Notes: generated from the sequence alone by a model not told the origin. A stretch of DNA of 64,000 nt from Pseudomonas moraviensis (GCF_900105805.1 NZ_LT629788.1:1798001-1862000); one strand, 5' to 3'; positions 1 through 9,044 are shown, counted from the first letter of the stretch. A program made the numbers and translations.

Positions 1-159
1 GGCGGGCAACCAGCGAGCAAGCATGTAGAACTGATCCTTTGCAAAATCCGGGACAAAAAAAAGGACTTGTCCGGCATATCCGGAAAGCCCTCGAAGGTTC
101 CAACATTGGGGGAGGAACGCGCGTAGTTTGCCGATCAAACTCGATGCTGACAAATTCAT
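1..159 (-). CDS. possible 5' part of an unidentified gene running off the left edge
   Basis: An open frame of 53 codons begins at an ATG (157-159) and stays open to base 1. It starts MNLSASSLIGKLRAF and reads on through a hydrophobic stretch (GQVLFFVPDF). I do not recognise the family. No good ribosome binding site is seen in front of the ATG. It lies 20 bases beyond the MFS gene stop on the same strand, so it could be the next gene in the same direction. A frame this short may be chance; the sequence to the left of the window would settle it. Confidence 0.3.
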   Translation of the reverse strand, partial: MNLSASSLIGKLRAFLPQCWNLRGLSGYAGQVLFFVPDFAKDQFYMLARWLPA

Positions 160-179
160 ATAAATGAACTTTTAGTGCA

Positions 180-1358
180 CTATTTTTGCATTGAAGCAGT
201 GCGACGCGCGCTGATGAAGCATAGATAACCGCCCAGTGCCGCCAATCCGCTCAGCGCATAGAACATGCTCGGCGCCGGAGTGTGCATCAGCAGAAACCCG
301 CAAATGACCGGGCTCGCGCCCCCACCAAGGGCGGCGAGGTTCTGCGCGCCGTAGTAGCTGCCACGCAGCGCCTCCGGGGCGAGGGTGTCGACGAACAGGA
401 AGTCGGCCGGGTAAATGATCATCTCGCCCAAGGTGAAGATGAACATTGCCACGCACCAGCCGAGCAGGCTGTCCGCCATGCTGAAACCGATCAACCCGGC
501 GATGAACAGCGCGGTGCCACCGGCAATCCAGTGACGCAGGTGTTCGCGGCTGAGCCAGCGACCGACCTGGTACTGCAGCAGGATCACCGTGATTGCGTTG
601 CACGCGAGCAGGGCGGCCATGGTGTCGAGCATCTGTTGCTGGTTATGGGTGACCAGCAGGTATTGCGACAGGTAGAGGGTGAAGCGCCCGTGCACCAATG
701 TGCTGAGCAGACAGCCGAGGGTGAACAACACCATCGTGCGGTCGTTTTTCAGGATCACCAGGGTGTTGAGGAAACTTTGCGGCGCGCTGCCAGCAGTGAT
801 CGGACGGGCATCCCTGGCCGCGCCGAGCAGGAGAAAAATACTGCCAATGGCAATTGCGCCGGCAACGATGAAAGGCGCGGACGGCTGCACTCCGGCAATC
901 ACCACGCCGAGCATCGGGCCGACGGCGTAGCCGATGTTGGTCAGCGTGTAATTGAGGGAAAAAGCCTTGACCCGCTGGCCCACCGGCAGCTGTTCGCTGA
1001 GGATCGCCTTGCTACCGATGAGGAACAGCGCCGACGCGGTTTCGCTGATGATCAGCACCACGGTGACCAGATACAGGTTCTGCGCGAAGGTCAGCAGGAT
1101 CAGGCCGATACCGCTGGAAAGCATGGACAGGATCAGCAATTGGCGCTTGTCCAGCTTGTCGATGATGTAGCCACCGTACAGCGACAGCAGCGTGGCGCTG
1201 AACACGGCAATACCCAGCAGCAGGCCGACATCCTGCGGATTGAGCCCGAGCTTGTTGCTGAGGAACAGCGTCAGCAGCGGACTGACCAGAGCACGACTGA
1301 CCACCACGGTCAGCGAGCTGATCATCAGCCGGCGAATGAACGGAGAATAGATGGCCAC
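180..1358 (-). CDS. MFS transporter, MdtH-like multidrug efflux type
   Basis: A 392-residue major facilitator, predicted to be an inner-membrane proton-coupled exporter with about 12 hydrophobic segments. The N-terminus (SRALVSPLLTLFLSNKLGL, then GLLLGIAVFSATLLSLYGG and the loop DKLDKRQLLI) matches the MFS layout, with the motif-A-like loop between helices 2 and 3, as in the MdtH/YceL group. The start is GTG at 1358: an in-frame TAA lies 18 bases upstream and no other start codon lies between. The ribosome binding site is poor. The gene stands alone, with REPIN elements directly upstream. The substrate cannot be read from sequence. Confidence 0.82.
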   Translation of the reverse strand: MAIYSPFIRRLMISSLTVVVSRALVSPLLTLFLSNKLGLNPQDVGLLLGIAVFSATLLSLYGGYIIDKLDKRQLLILSMLSSGIGLILLTFAQNLYLVTVVLIISETASALFLIGSKAILSEQLPVGQRVKAFSLNYTLTNIGYAVGPMLGVVIAGVQPSAPFIVAGAIAIGSIFLLLGAARDARPITAGSAPQSFLNTLVILKNDRTMVLFTLGCLLSTLVHGRFTLYLSQYLLVTHNQQQMLDTMAALLACNAITVILLQYQVGRWLSREHLRHWIAGGTALFIAGLIGFSMADSLLGWCVAMFIFTLGEMIIYPADFLFVDTLAPEALRGSYYGAQNLAALGGGASPVICGFLLMHTPAPSMFYALSGLAALGGYLCFISARRTASMQK

Positions 1359-1420
1359 GGAAGGGGAATATCCTTATTCGGGAAGCCTGGGGCAAAAAGC
1401 TGATCCACTATCGCCCCTTG

Positions 1421-1507
1421 TAGGAGTGAGCCTGCTCGCGATGGTGGTGGGTCAGCCTCTGAATGTGTCGAATGGTACACCGCTATCGCGAGCAGGCTCA
1501 CTCCTAC
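1421..1507. repeat. REPIN (inverted pair of REP sequences), copy 1
   Basis: TAGGAGTGAGCCTGCTCGCGA at the left end is mirrored by TCGCGAGCAGGCTCACTCCTA at the right end, separated by about 45 bases. This is the arrangement of Pseudomonas REP doublets mobilised by RAYT transposases. It lies between the starts of the MFS gene and the end of the ugd gene. The same core recurs at 9045-9115. Confidence 0.85.
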
Positions 1508-1552
1508 AGGGGGTGCGTACACACGATTATCACTGACCACCGCAAATCCAAT

Positions 1553-1639
1553 GTGGGAGCGAGCCTGCTCGCGAAGGCGGCGGATCAGTCACCTCCGATG
1601 TCGCTGACATAGCGTATTCGCCAGCAGGCTCGCTCCCAC
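1553..1639. repeat. REPIN, copy 2 (GTGGGAGCGAGCC variant)
   Basis: GTGGGAGCGAGCCTGCTCGCGA at the left is mirrored by GCCAGCAGGCTCGCTCCCAC at the right. The outer arms (GTGGGAGCGAG / CTCGCTCCCAC) pair well; the inner part on the right side has diverged (TTCGCCAGC rather than TTCGCGAGC). It is a different REP subtype from the neighbouring copy 45 bases away. Confidence 0.8.
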
Positions 1640-1685
1640 AGGGTCTGTGCACCCCACAATTACCACTGACTCCCACCGGGGCAGC

Positions 1686-3065
1686 TCAAGCCACATCCGA
1701 AGCCGCCGGTCTCTGCCGCAATGTGATCGGCAACCTGCACGATTCGCCGCGCCCCATCGGGAAATACTGAAACCCGTTGCGCGCCAGGCGTTCGGCGTCG
1801 TACAGGTTGCGCCCGTCGAAAATCACCGGGCTGTGCAGACGCTGTTTGATCAGCTCGAAATCCGGGGCTTTGAACTGTTGCCATTCGGTGCAGATGATCA
1901 ACGCATCGGCGCCGGCCAGTACCGATTCCGGCGTGCCCATCAACATCAGTTTTGACTCGTTCGGATAGAGCTTCTGCGTTTCCAGCATGGCCTCGGGATC
2001 GAACGCACGCACGCTGGCACCGGCAGCCCACAAATCCTCGAGCAGCACCCGACTCGGCGCGTCACGCATATCGTCAGTGTTGGGCTTGAACGCCAGGCCC
2101 CACAGGGCAAAGATCTTGCCGCGCAAATCGCCCCGGTAGAAGGCATTGATGCGCTCGAACAGCTTGTGCTTCTGGCGCTGGTTGATCGCCTCGACCGCTT
2201 GCAGCAGATCACTTGAGCAGTGCGCCTTCTCGGCACTGTGAATCAGCGCGCGCATGTCCTTGGGAAAACACGATCCGCCGTAGCCGCAACCCGGGTAAAT
2301 GAAGTGATAGCCGATCCGCATATCGGCACCGATGCCCTGGCGCACCGCTTCAATGTCCGCACCCAGATGCTCGGCGAGTTCGGCGATCTGGTTGATGAAG
2401 CTGATCTTGGTCGCCAGCATGCAATTGGCGGCGTATTTGGTCAGCTCGGCGCTGCGCAGATCCATGAACAGGATGCGCTCATGGTTGCGATTGAACGGCG
2501 CGTACAGATCGCGCATCACTTCGCGCACCTCAGCGCTTTCGCAGCCGATGACGATACGATCCGGCCGCCGGCAATCGGCGACGGCAGAGCCTTCCTTGAG
2601 AAATTCCGGGTTGGAGACGATATCGAACTGCAGCAAGCGGCCGACCTTGATCAGCGCCTTCTCGATGTGGCTGCGCAAGGCATCGCCCGTGCCCACCGGC
2701 ACCGTGGATTTCTCCACCACGATCAATGGCTGCTCACGATGCCGGGCAATCGCGTCGCCGACCGACAGCACATAGCGCAGGTCCGCCGAACCGTCCTCGC
2801 GTGACGGCGTCCCCACCGCGATAAACGCTACCCGCCCATGCAACACGGCGCGTCGTTCATCGGTGGTGAATTGCAGGCGATTGGCATCCAGCCCTTCACG
2901 CACCAGGTTTGCCAGGCCCGGCTCGAAAATACTGACGTGCCCCTCGCGCAGCTGCTCGATCTTCTGCGCGTCGACATCCATGCACACGACCTCGTGCCCC
3001 ACCTCGGCCAGCACCGCCGCTTGCACCAGACCGACATAACCACTGCCAAACACCGTGATCTTCAT
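1686..3065 (-). CDS. ugd: UDP-glucose 6-dehydrogenase
   Basis: Oxidises UDP-glucose to UDP-glucuronate with two NAD+, supplying uronic acid for surface polysaccharides or lipid A modification. The chosen start gives 459 residues beginning MKITVFGSGYVGLVQAAVLA, the Rossmann GxGYVG motif, followed by the acidic residue ending strand 2 (VCMDVDAQKI). The catalytic cysteine motif GGSCFPKD and the central TKYAANCMLATKISFIN helix are present, and the C-terminal domain (WGLAFKPNTDDMRDAPS) is complete. The frame is open for 51 more codons upstream, but ATG at 3065 has a good GCAGGAGTG ribosome binding site and matches the family N-terminus. AlgD is excluded by the different N-terminus. Confidence 0.93.
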   Translation of the reverse strand: MKITVFGSGYVGLVQAAVLAEVGHEVVCMDVDAQKIEQLREGHVSIFEPGLANLVREGLDANRLQFTTDERRAVLHGRVAFIAVGTPSREDGSADLRYVLSVGDAIARHREQPLIVVEKSTVPVGTGDALRSHIEKALIKVGRLLQFDIVSNPEFLKEGSAVADCRRPDRIVIGCESAEVREVMRDLYAPFNRNHERILFMDLRSAELTKYAANCMLATKISFINQIAELAEHLGADIEAVRQGIGADMRIGYHFIYPGCGYGGSCFPKDMRALIHSAEKAHCSSDLLQAVEAINQRQKHKLFERINAFYRGDLRGKIFALWGLAFKPNTDDMRDAPSRVLLEDLWAAGASVRAFDPEAMLETQKLYPNESKLMLMGTPESVLAGADALIICTEWQQFKAPDFELIKQRLHSPVIFDGRNLYDAERLARNGFQYFPMGRGESCRLPITLRQRPAASDVA

Positions 3066-3308
3066 GCCGCACTCCTGCCTGCAGTTCCATGCATTGAAGA
3101 TAAGAGCGCGATGTTTCAGTTCGCCTACCGTGCGGATGAACCCGCAAATGGACCGTTCGGGGAATGCCCGATTGACTTTTGCGGCCTCGAACGGCAGGTT
3201 GTCGGCCTTTCGCGGCAACCCCTTTCATTGAGTCATGCCGTTTTTTGCGTTTCATTTCATGCATTTATTGTTTTTGTTGAATCGTTTTTTATTTCAAGGC
3301 CGTTTCGT

Positions 3309-4247
3309 TTGAGTGATTTGTCGAGTACCCAACCCGCACCGTCCACCAGCAATCCACTGACCGTTTACCTGGCGCGACTGGCGCCTTCCAGCCAGTTGAC
3401 CATGCGTTACGTGCTGCAAGACGCCGCCGACCGCCTCGGTTTCGAAGACGTCGATATCGAAGAGATCCCGTGGCACGGTTTGCAACCGGAAGACGTGGTG
3501 GCGCTGGTCGCCGCGTTGCGTGCCGACGGTTACGCACCGAACACTTCGTCGCTATATGTGAACGCCGTGCGCGGGGTGATGAACGAAGCCTGGCGCATGA
3601 GCCTGATCAGCCAGGATCACCTGCTGAAAATGCGTTCGGTCAAAGGCATTGCCGGCACGCGGTTGTCCCAGGGCCGCAATCTCAAGCGCACGTTGATTCA
3701 CGAACTGATGGAAGTCTGCGCTGCCGACCCGCGCCCGCAAGGCCTGCGTGATGCGGCGGTGATTGCGTTGCTGTACGGCACCGGCATGCGCAAGTCGGAA
3801 TCGGTGGATCTGGATCTGAGTCAGGTCGACTTCCACGAACGCAGCCTGACCGTGACCGGCAAAGGCAACAAACAGCTGATCAAGTACGCGCCAGCCTGGG
3901 CGTTTGCCAAGCTCGACGCCTGGCTGGAACTGCGTCGCTCACAGCTCAAGGAAGGCGAGAGCGACGATGCGTTTCTGTTCAACCGCATTCGTCGGGGCAG
4001 CCACATCACACGCGAGCGCATCACCAAACACGCGATTTACTACATTGCCCGCCAGCGGGGAACGCAGGTCGGGGTGAAGATCATGCCCCACGATTTCCGG
4101 CGCTCGTTCATTACTCGGGTGATCGAGGAGCACGACCTGTCGATCGCGCAGAAACTGGCGCATCACAGCAATATCCAGACGACCGCCAACTACGACGTAC
4201 GCGATGACAACGAGCGGCGGCGGGCGGTCGATCGCTTCGATTTGTAA
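3309..4247 (+). CDS. tyrosine-type site-specific recombinase (orphan integrase)
   Basis: A 312-residue phage-integrase-family protein. The N-terminal SAM-like core-binding domain spans about residues 10-110 (TVYLARLAPSSQLTMRYVLQ onwards). The C-terminal catalytic domain has the first Arg in LLYGTGMRKSE, the H-x-x-R of HDFRRSFITRV, the second His in LAHHSNIQTTANY and the nucleophilic Tyr of ANYDVRDDNE. All key residues look intact. I chose TTG at 3309 because AAGG lies about 10 bases before it and the conserved region begins soon after; the open frame runs back to 2838 over ugd, which is unlikely to be coding. It is divergent from ugd. No island boundary or attachment repeat was recognised, so it is not obviously tied to a mobile element. 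Confidence 0.85.
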   Translation: MSDLSSTQPAPSTSNPLTVYLARLAPSSQLTMRYVLQDAADRLGFEDVDIEEIPWHGLQPEDVVALVAALRADGYAPNTSSLYVNAVRGVMNEAWRMSLISQDHLLKMRSVKGIAGTRLSQGRNLKRTLIHELMEVCAADPRPQGLRDAAVIALLYGTGMRKSESVDLDLSQVDFHERSLTVTGKGNKQLIKYAPAWAFAKLDAWLELRRSQLKEGESDDAFLFNRIRRGSHITRERITKHAIYYIARQRGTQVGVKIMPHDFRRSFITRVIEEHDLSIAQKLAHHSNIQTTANYDVRDDNERRRAVDRFDL

Positions 4248-4253
4248 GCCGAG

Positions 4254-4802
4254 TCAGTTTTGCGGCGGGCAGCGCGAGCCGGTGGCCGCCTGCGTGATTT
4301 GCCCAGCGAGGCGTTTGACGTTGTTCTGTTGCGCGGTCACCAGTTCTTCGATGCTCGGCCCTGAAGACGTCTGCAAGACCGAGCGACAGGTCAGCAGCGC
4401 GGCATCCGCCGCACCGAGCGGGCGCACTCGCCATTTCACGTCAATCAGGGCGTACTGACCAGGAATCGAATCGAAGCGCTGCACGTCGACGCGCACGGAA
4501 GCTCGTTGCTGGCCGACGCCACTGCTCAATTGATCGGCCAGCGCACCGCGTAACTCATCGGCGAGGGTGGCGCTCCACCAATCGGTATCCAGGATAGCGA
4601 CGCCGCTGTTGCCTTGGCGGATGACAATCTGCGCGCGATCGACCTGCGGCGGCACGCTGATGCTTTCGATGGCGATGTCGGCGCCGTTACGACTGACGCC
4701 CGGTTGCGCCGGGGTCAGCGTGTGAAAGCTGATCGGGTCGCTGCGGCACGCGGTCAGCAAGACGAACGCAGCGAGCAGGGTGATCTTCAACGGTAAAGCC
4801 AT
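4254..4802 (-). CDS. pqiC: PqiC-type outer-membrane lipoprotein of an MCE transport system
   Basis: A 182-residue lipoprotein (ABC-type transport auxiliary, DUF330/PqiC). PqiC is known to form an outer-membrane assembly that docks with the PqiB tunnel for lipid transport across the envelope. The N-terminus MALPLKITLLAAFVLLTAC is a lipoprotein signal peptide ending in an LTAC lipobox. ATG at 4802 is preceded by AGGAG; a TTG start at 4823 overlapping the pqiB stop is possible but would put a tail before the signal peptide. It follows pqiB with an 17-base gap, so the two are one operon. Confidence 0.85.
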   Translation of the reverse strand: MALPLKITLLAAFVLLTACRSDPISFHTLTPAQPGVSRNGADIAIESISVPPQVDRAQIVIRQGNSGVAILDTDWWSATLADELRGALADQLSSGVGQQRASVRVDVQRFDSIPGQYALIDVKWRVRPLGAADAALLTCRSVLQTSSGPSIEELVTAQQNNVKRLAGQITQAATGSRCPPQN

Positions 4803-4819
4803 GGATGCAGCTCCTGTGC

Positions 4820-6475
4820 TCAATTGCGTGGCGGTCCTTTGAGGTCCAGCGGCGCGGCGTTGTCGGGACGGCCACGAATCAGCGACTCAGGATGGCGGCC
4901 AAGGTAATCCGACAGCTCACGCAACGAACGTGACATGCGCCCGAGTTCGTCGAGGGTCTCGGTGAGTTGCTCGCGCTGCGGTGAATCCTCGGCCAGGGTC
5001 GAACTGGCGGACTGCAGGGTTTTGCTGACATCGGCGAGGGTGCTCTGCACGCCCGGCAGGGTCTTGGCGTTGAACTGCTTCAGGCTTTTGCGCAGCTCGA
5101 CCAGATTGCCGTCGAGGTTGCTGGCGATGCGCTCGACCGGCAGCGCGTTGATCTTGTTGACCATCGCTTCGAGTTTTTCCTGCAACTGTTCAAGGCTGCC
5201 CGGGACTGTTGGAATGGTCACTGGCCGCGCAGTAGGGTCGAATGCGACTTTGGGTGCCTTGGGGTAGAAATCCAGGGAAATATACAACTGACCGGTGAGC
5301 AGGTTGCCGTTGCGGGCTTGGGCGCGCAGACCATTTTCGACGAAAGTGGCGATCAGACGCGCGCCGGTGGCCTCGTCGTTTTCGTCGCCATGGTAGGTCT
5401 TGAGAATTTTCGCGTGGGCGCGGCCCAGTCGCTGCGGATAAATGACGATGCCGACATTCACCGGAAAGGTGCGCTTGACCTCGTCGAAGTCGAGATTGAC
5501 TGCCACCACCCGACCGATTTCGATGCCAAGGAACTCCACTGGCGCATCGACCTTGAGCCCGCGCAAGGCCTGATCAAAGCGCAGCGCCAGATACTGCGCC
5601 TTGCCGTCGGGCGGGGCGAGGGCGGCGGTCTGGTTGGCGAACAGTTCGAAATTCTTGTCTTCGCCCGCCGGTGTGTCGTTGGGGCTGTAGTCCGGGGCGC
5701 GGAACGCGATGCCGCCGACCAGCAGGGTCGACAGCGACTCGGTTTTCACCGCAAAACCGTTGGCACCGACATTGATGTCGATGCCGCTGGCGTTCCAGAA
5801 CCGGGTGTTTTCGGTGACGTAGGCATCGTTGGGCGAATGCACGAAGACTTCGATATTGACGCCTTTGCCGTCCGGGTCCAGCGCGTAGGACACCACCTGG
5901 CCGACCGGAATCTTGCGGTAGTAGACCGGGGAGCCGATGTCCAGCGAGCCAAGGTCAGCGGTGTGCAGGGTGAAGCGCTTGCCCGGTTCGCCGTAGGTGA
6001 TCGGCGGCGGGTTCTCCAGGCCTTTGAAGGTTTTTGCCCGAGTGTTGGCCTGGCCAATGTCGGCGCCGATGTAATCGCCCGACAGCAGCGTATCGATGCC
6101 CGAGACACCGCCAGCGCCGATGCGCGGGCGCACCACCCAGAATTGCGAATCCTCGCGGGTGAAGGCTTCGGCCTGCTTGGCCAGTTTGATCGTGGCGTTG
6201 ACGTTTCTATGATCGTCGGCCAGTTCTACCTCGGAGACGTGGCCGATGACCACGTTGCGGTACCTGACTTCGGTCTTGTTGGCGGTCAGGCCATCGCCGG
6301 TCTTGAAGGTGACGGTAATCGTCGGGCCTTCCTGGAGGATGTTGTGGATCACCAGCGAAATGCCCACCAGCACCGCCACGATCGGCACGATCCATACCAG
6401 CGAAATGCCGAAACGGCGGGTCTTGATCGGCGCCTGACCGGGTGCTCGCGGCTCGTCGCTGGCTGACGACTTCAT
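4820..6475 (-). CDS. pqiB: PqiB-type MCE (MlaD-domain) protein
   Basis: A 551-residue inner-membrane-anchored periplasmic protein. One N-terminal membrane segment (FGISLVWIVPIVAVLVGISLV) is followed by three MCE/MlaD repeats, starting near TITVTFKTGDGLTANKTEVRY, RFTLHTADLGSLDIGSPVYYR and AQYLALRFDQALRGLKVDAPV. A long C-terminal helical region (LEQLQEKLEAMVNKINALP onwards) would form the coiled-coil needle. The family forms a hexameric lipid-transport tunnel. ATG at 6475 has an excellent AAGGAGG site 6 bases upstream. No pqiA membrane partner precedes it, which is unusual; a hairpin at 6518-6547 separates it from the oxidoreductase gene upstream. Confidence 0.9.
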   Translation of the reverse strand: MKSSASDEPRAPGQAPIKTRRFGISLVWIVPIVAVLVGISLVIHNILQEGPTITVTFKTGDGLTANKTEVRYRNVVIGHVSEVELADDHRNVNATIKLAKQAEAFTREDSQFWVVRPRIGAGGVSGIDTLLSGDYIGADIGQANTRAKTFKGLENPPPITYGEPGKRFTLHTADLGSLDIGSPVYYRKIPVGQVVSYALDPDGKGVNIEVFVHSPNDAYVTENTRFWNASGIDINVGANGFAVKTESLSTLLVGGIAFRAPDYSPNDTPAGEDKNFELFANQTAALAPPDGKAQYLALRFDQALRGLKVDAPVEFLGIEIGRVVAVNLDFDEVKRTFPVNVGIVIYPQRLGRAHAKILKTYHGDENDEATGARLIATFVENGLRAQARNGNLLTGQLYISLDFYPKAPKVAFDPTARPVTIPTVPGSLEQLQEKLEAMVNKINALPVERIASNLDGNLVELRKSLKQFNAKTLPGVQSTLADVSKTLQSASSTLAEDSPQREQLTETLDELGRMSRSLRELSDYLGRHPESLIRGRPDNAAPLDLKGPPRN

Positions 6476-6517
6476 CCATGTCCTCCTTAATTGATCGGGC
6501 ACTGAGCGTCAGGAACG

Positions 6518-6547
6518 CAAAAGCACTTCATCAATATAGAAGTGCCT
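6518..6547 (-). terminator. rho-independent terminator of the FAD oxidoreductase gene
   Basis: On the minus strand GGCACTTC, a nine-base loop, then GAAGTGC followed by TTTT. It lies about 55 bases after the stop of the 6601-7902 gene and before pqiB, so it marks the operon boundary. Confidence 0.6.
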
Positions 6548-6600
6548 TGCGATAGAGCAAATCCCCAGCCGTTTTAACTTCAGGAATATGTAAGCGCCTG

Positions 6601-7902
6601 TTAACCGAGCATTTCGCGCAGGCGATACCAGAACATGCCCAATGCCAGCAGCGGTGAGCGCAGGGCCGGGCCGCCGGGAAAGGTCATGTGCGGCACGCTG
6701 CTGAAGACGTCCATGCCTTGGCTGTGTCCGGCGTGAATGGCTTCGCCCAACAGTTTCGCGCACCAGTGCGTAACGTTGAGGCCATGACCGGAGTAGCCCT
6801 GCGCATAGAACACGTTCGGGTGCTGTTGGAGCCGGCCAACCTGGGGGAAGCGGTTGGCGGTGATGCCAATCTTGCCGCCCCATTGGTAGTCGATGCGTAC
6901 GTCGGCCAGTTGCGGGAACACCTTGAGCATTTTCGGTCGCATATACGCGGCGATGTCCGCCGGATCGCGGCCGGAATAATGACAAGCGCCGCCGAACAGC
7001 AAACGTCGATCAGCCGAGAGTCGGTAATAATCCAGCCCGACCTTCTGGTCACACAGCGCCAGGTTCTGCGGAATCAACTGCGCGGCGCGGGCTTCGTCCA
7101 ACGGCTCGGTGGCGATGATGTAACTGCCGGCGGGCAGCACTTTGCCGCTGAGTTTCGGCTCCAGTTCATCCAGATGCGCGTTGCAACCCAGCACCAGGCT
7201 GCCGGCGCGCACTGAACCCGTGGCGCAACGCACCTCGACGGTCGGGCCATGGAGAATTTCCAGCACCGGACTCTGTTCGAAAATGCGCACGCCCAGCGAC
7301 GCGGCGAGACGCGCTTCGCCTTGCACCAGATCCAGCGGATGCAAATGGCCCGAGCCCATGTCGATCAATCCACCGGCGTACACACCAGCATCAACCACTT
7401 GCTGACGGATCTGCTCAGGGCCGACCAACCTGGTCTCGTGGGCGTAGCCGAGCTCGTCGAGGCTGGCCTGTTCCTGCTTGAACGCAGCGAATTGCGCAGC
7501 AGTGTTGGCCAGTTCGCAAAAACCCCAGCGCAAATCGCAGTCGATGGCGTTTGCAGTGACGCGCTGGCGCACCAACTCCACCGAATCGATGCCGGCGCGC
7601 TGCAGATAACGCACGCCGTCCTGGCCTACGTAGCGGGCGAACCCCTCGACTTCATGGCCGATCCCGCGAATCAATTGACCGCCATTGCGCCCGCTGGCGC
7701 CCCAGCCGATCCGCCGCGCCTCGAGCAACACCACCGACAGACCGCGCTGGGCCAGTTCAATCGCCGTGTTGACGCCCGTGAAGCCGCCACCGATCACGCA
7801 GACATCGGCAAGCAGATCACCGTCGAGCGCAGGGTAGGGCACGGTCGCCCGAGCGGATGCGGCGTACCAGGAACGAGCGTGTTGTGGGCCGTGCTGATTC
7901 AT
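6601..7902 (-). CDS. FAD-dependent amine oxidoreductase (gamma-glutamylputrescine oxidase type)
   Basis: A 433-residue DAO-family flavoprotein. The FAD-binding Rossmann motif DVCVIGGGFTGVNTAIEL, then the E-ending strand LLEAR and the GWGASGRNGGQL motif are as in PuuB. The C-terminal half has the second dinucleotide contact (GGKIGITANRFPQVG and YSGHGLNVTHW). PuuB oxidises gamma-Glu-putrescine to the aldehyde with H2O2 release. ATG at 7902 overlaps the stop of the upstream binding-protein gene by four bases (ATGA), so translation is probably coupled; a GTG eight codons earlier is the alternative. The neighbouring PotF-type and PuuA-type genes support a role in polyamine use, but the exact amine is inferred. 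Confidence 0.85.
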   Translation of the reverse strand: MNQHGPQHARSWYAASARATVPYPALDGDLLADVCVIGGGFTGVNTAIELAQRGLSVVLLEARRIGWGASGRNGGQLIRGIGHEVEGFARYVGQDGVRYLQRAGIDSVELVRQRVTANAIDCDLRWGFCELANTAAQFAAFKQEQASLDELGYAHETRLVGPEQIRQQVVDAGVYAGGLIDMGSGHLHPLDLVQGEARLAASLGVRIFEQSPVLEILHGPTVEVRCATGSVRAGSLVLGCNAHLDELEPKLSGKVLPAGSYIIATEPLDEARAAQLIPQNLALCDQKVGLDYYRLSADRRLLFGGACHYSGRDPADIAAYMRPKMLKVFPQLADVRIDYQWGGKIGITANRFPQVGRLQQHPNVFYAQGYSGHGLNVTHWCAKLLGEAIHAGHSQGMDVFSSVPHMTFPGGPALRSPLLALGMFWYRLREMLG

Positions 7903-8987
7903 TTGTTCGACTTCACTTTGCTCCACGACCGGGTCATCAGGCGCATGATCGCCTGGGGCGGGGTCGAGGAAATGTAGAGTTTGTCGAGCACCGCCTGCGG
8001 CGGATAAACCTCGGGATTGTTGACCAGCTCCTGATCCATGAACGGCTTGGCCGCCGGGTTCGGGTTGGCGTAGCCGACCGTGGCGCTTACCTTGGCGATC
8101 ACTTGCGGATCGAGCAGGTAATTGATGAAGGCATGGGCCTCTTTTGCGTTGCTCGCATCGGCGGGAATCGCCAGCAGATCGAACCAGAGGTTGGCGCCTT
8201 CCTTGGGAATGGCGTAGGCGATATTGACGCCGTTCTTGGCTTCCTTGGCGCGGTTGGCGGCCTGGAACACATCGCCGGAATAACCGAAGGCGACGCAGAT
8301 GTCGCCATTGGCCAGGTCCGAGACGTATTTGGAAGAATGGAAATAGGTGATGTACGGGCGGATGCTCAGCAGCTTGGCTTCGGCCTTCTTATAGTCCTCG
8401 GGATTTTCGCTGCGCGGGTCCATGCCCATGTAATTAAGCACGGCGGGGAAGACTTCGTCGGCGGAGTCCATCATCGACACGCCGCACTGGCTGAGCTTCT
8501 TCAGATTCTCGGGTTCGAACAGCACGGCCCAGGAATCGATGTGGTCAATGCCGAGCACTTGCTTGACCTTGTCGACGTTGTAACCGATGCCGTTGGTGCC
8601 CCACAGATAGGGAACGGAATGCTCATTGCCCGGATCGTTTTTTTCAAGCAATTCAAGCAGTTTCGGATCCAGGTTGTTCCAGTTTGGCAACTGCGAGCGA
8701 TCGAGCTTCATGAACGCGCCGGCCTTTACCTGCCGAGCGAGAAAATGATTGGACGGCACTACCACGTCGTATCCGGTACGCCCGGCGAGGAGTTTGCCTT
8801 CGAGGGTTTCATTGGAGTCGAAGACGTCATAGATCACCTTGATCCCGGTTTTGCTCTGGAAGTCGGCGAGGGTGGTTTCGCCTATGTAGTCGGTCCAGTT
8901 GTAGACGCTGACCTGAGGCTCGGCGTGGGCTGTGGCGCTGAACAGCACGCTCAGCGCTACCGGGAATAGGGATTTCAATGGACGCAT
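7899..8987 (-). CDS. periplasmic polyamine-binding protein of an ABC transporter (PotF/SpuD type)
   Basis: A 362-residue extracellular solute-binding protein. It has an Sec signal peptide (MRPLKSLFPVALSVLFSATAHA, cut before EPQVSVYNW). The mature N-terminus VYNWTDYIGETTLADFQ is characteristic of PotD/PotF/SpuD, as are YLWGTNGIGYN and FAFGYSGDVFQA-like segments (here VAFGYSGDVFQAANRA). ATG at 8987 has AAGGTG upstream. No permease or ATPase genes are next to it, so it must share a transporter encoded elsewhere or act as an extra binding protein. It is coupled to the downstream oxidoreductase by an ATGA overlap. Confidence 0.88.
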   Translation of the reverse strand: MRPLKSLFPVALSVLFSATAHAEPQVSVYNWTDYIGETTLADFQSKTGIKVIYDVFDSNETLEGKLLAGRTGYDVVVPSNHFLARQVKAGAFMKLDRSQLPNWNNLDPKLLELLEKNDPGNEHSVPYLWGTNGIGYNVDKVKQVLGIDHIDSWAVLFEPENLKKLSQCGVSMMDSADEVFPAVLNYMGMDPRSENPEDYKKAEAKLLSIRPYITYFHSSKYVSDLANGDICVAFGYSGDVFQAANRAKEAKNGVNIAYAIPKEGANLWFDLLAIPADASNAKEAHAFINYLLDPQVIAKVSATVGYANPNPAAKPFMDQELVNNPEVYPPQAVLDKLYISSTPPQAIMRLMTRSWSKVKSNK

Positions 8988-9044
8988 ATCGACACCTTTT
9001 CAGTTGTAGGTTTTTTCAGGTGGTTCTCTATTGCCTGGATAACC

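Noticed and set aside
282..1403. Long plus-strand open frame opposite the MFS gene
   Set aside because: It is the antisense shadow of the exporter; high GC keeps it open, and the product is rich in Gln/Arg/His without any recognisable domain.
2838..3308. Possible N-terminal extension of the integrase
   Set aside because: It lies antisense to the start of ugd and has no similarity to recombinases; the conserved part begins just after TTG 3309.
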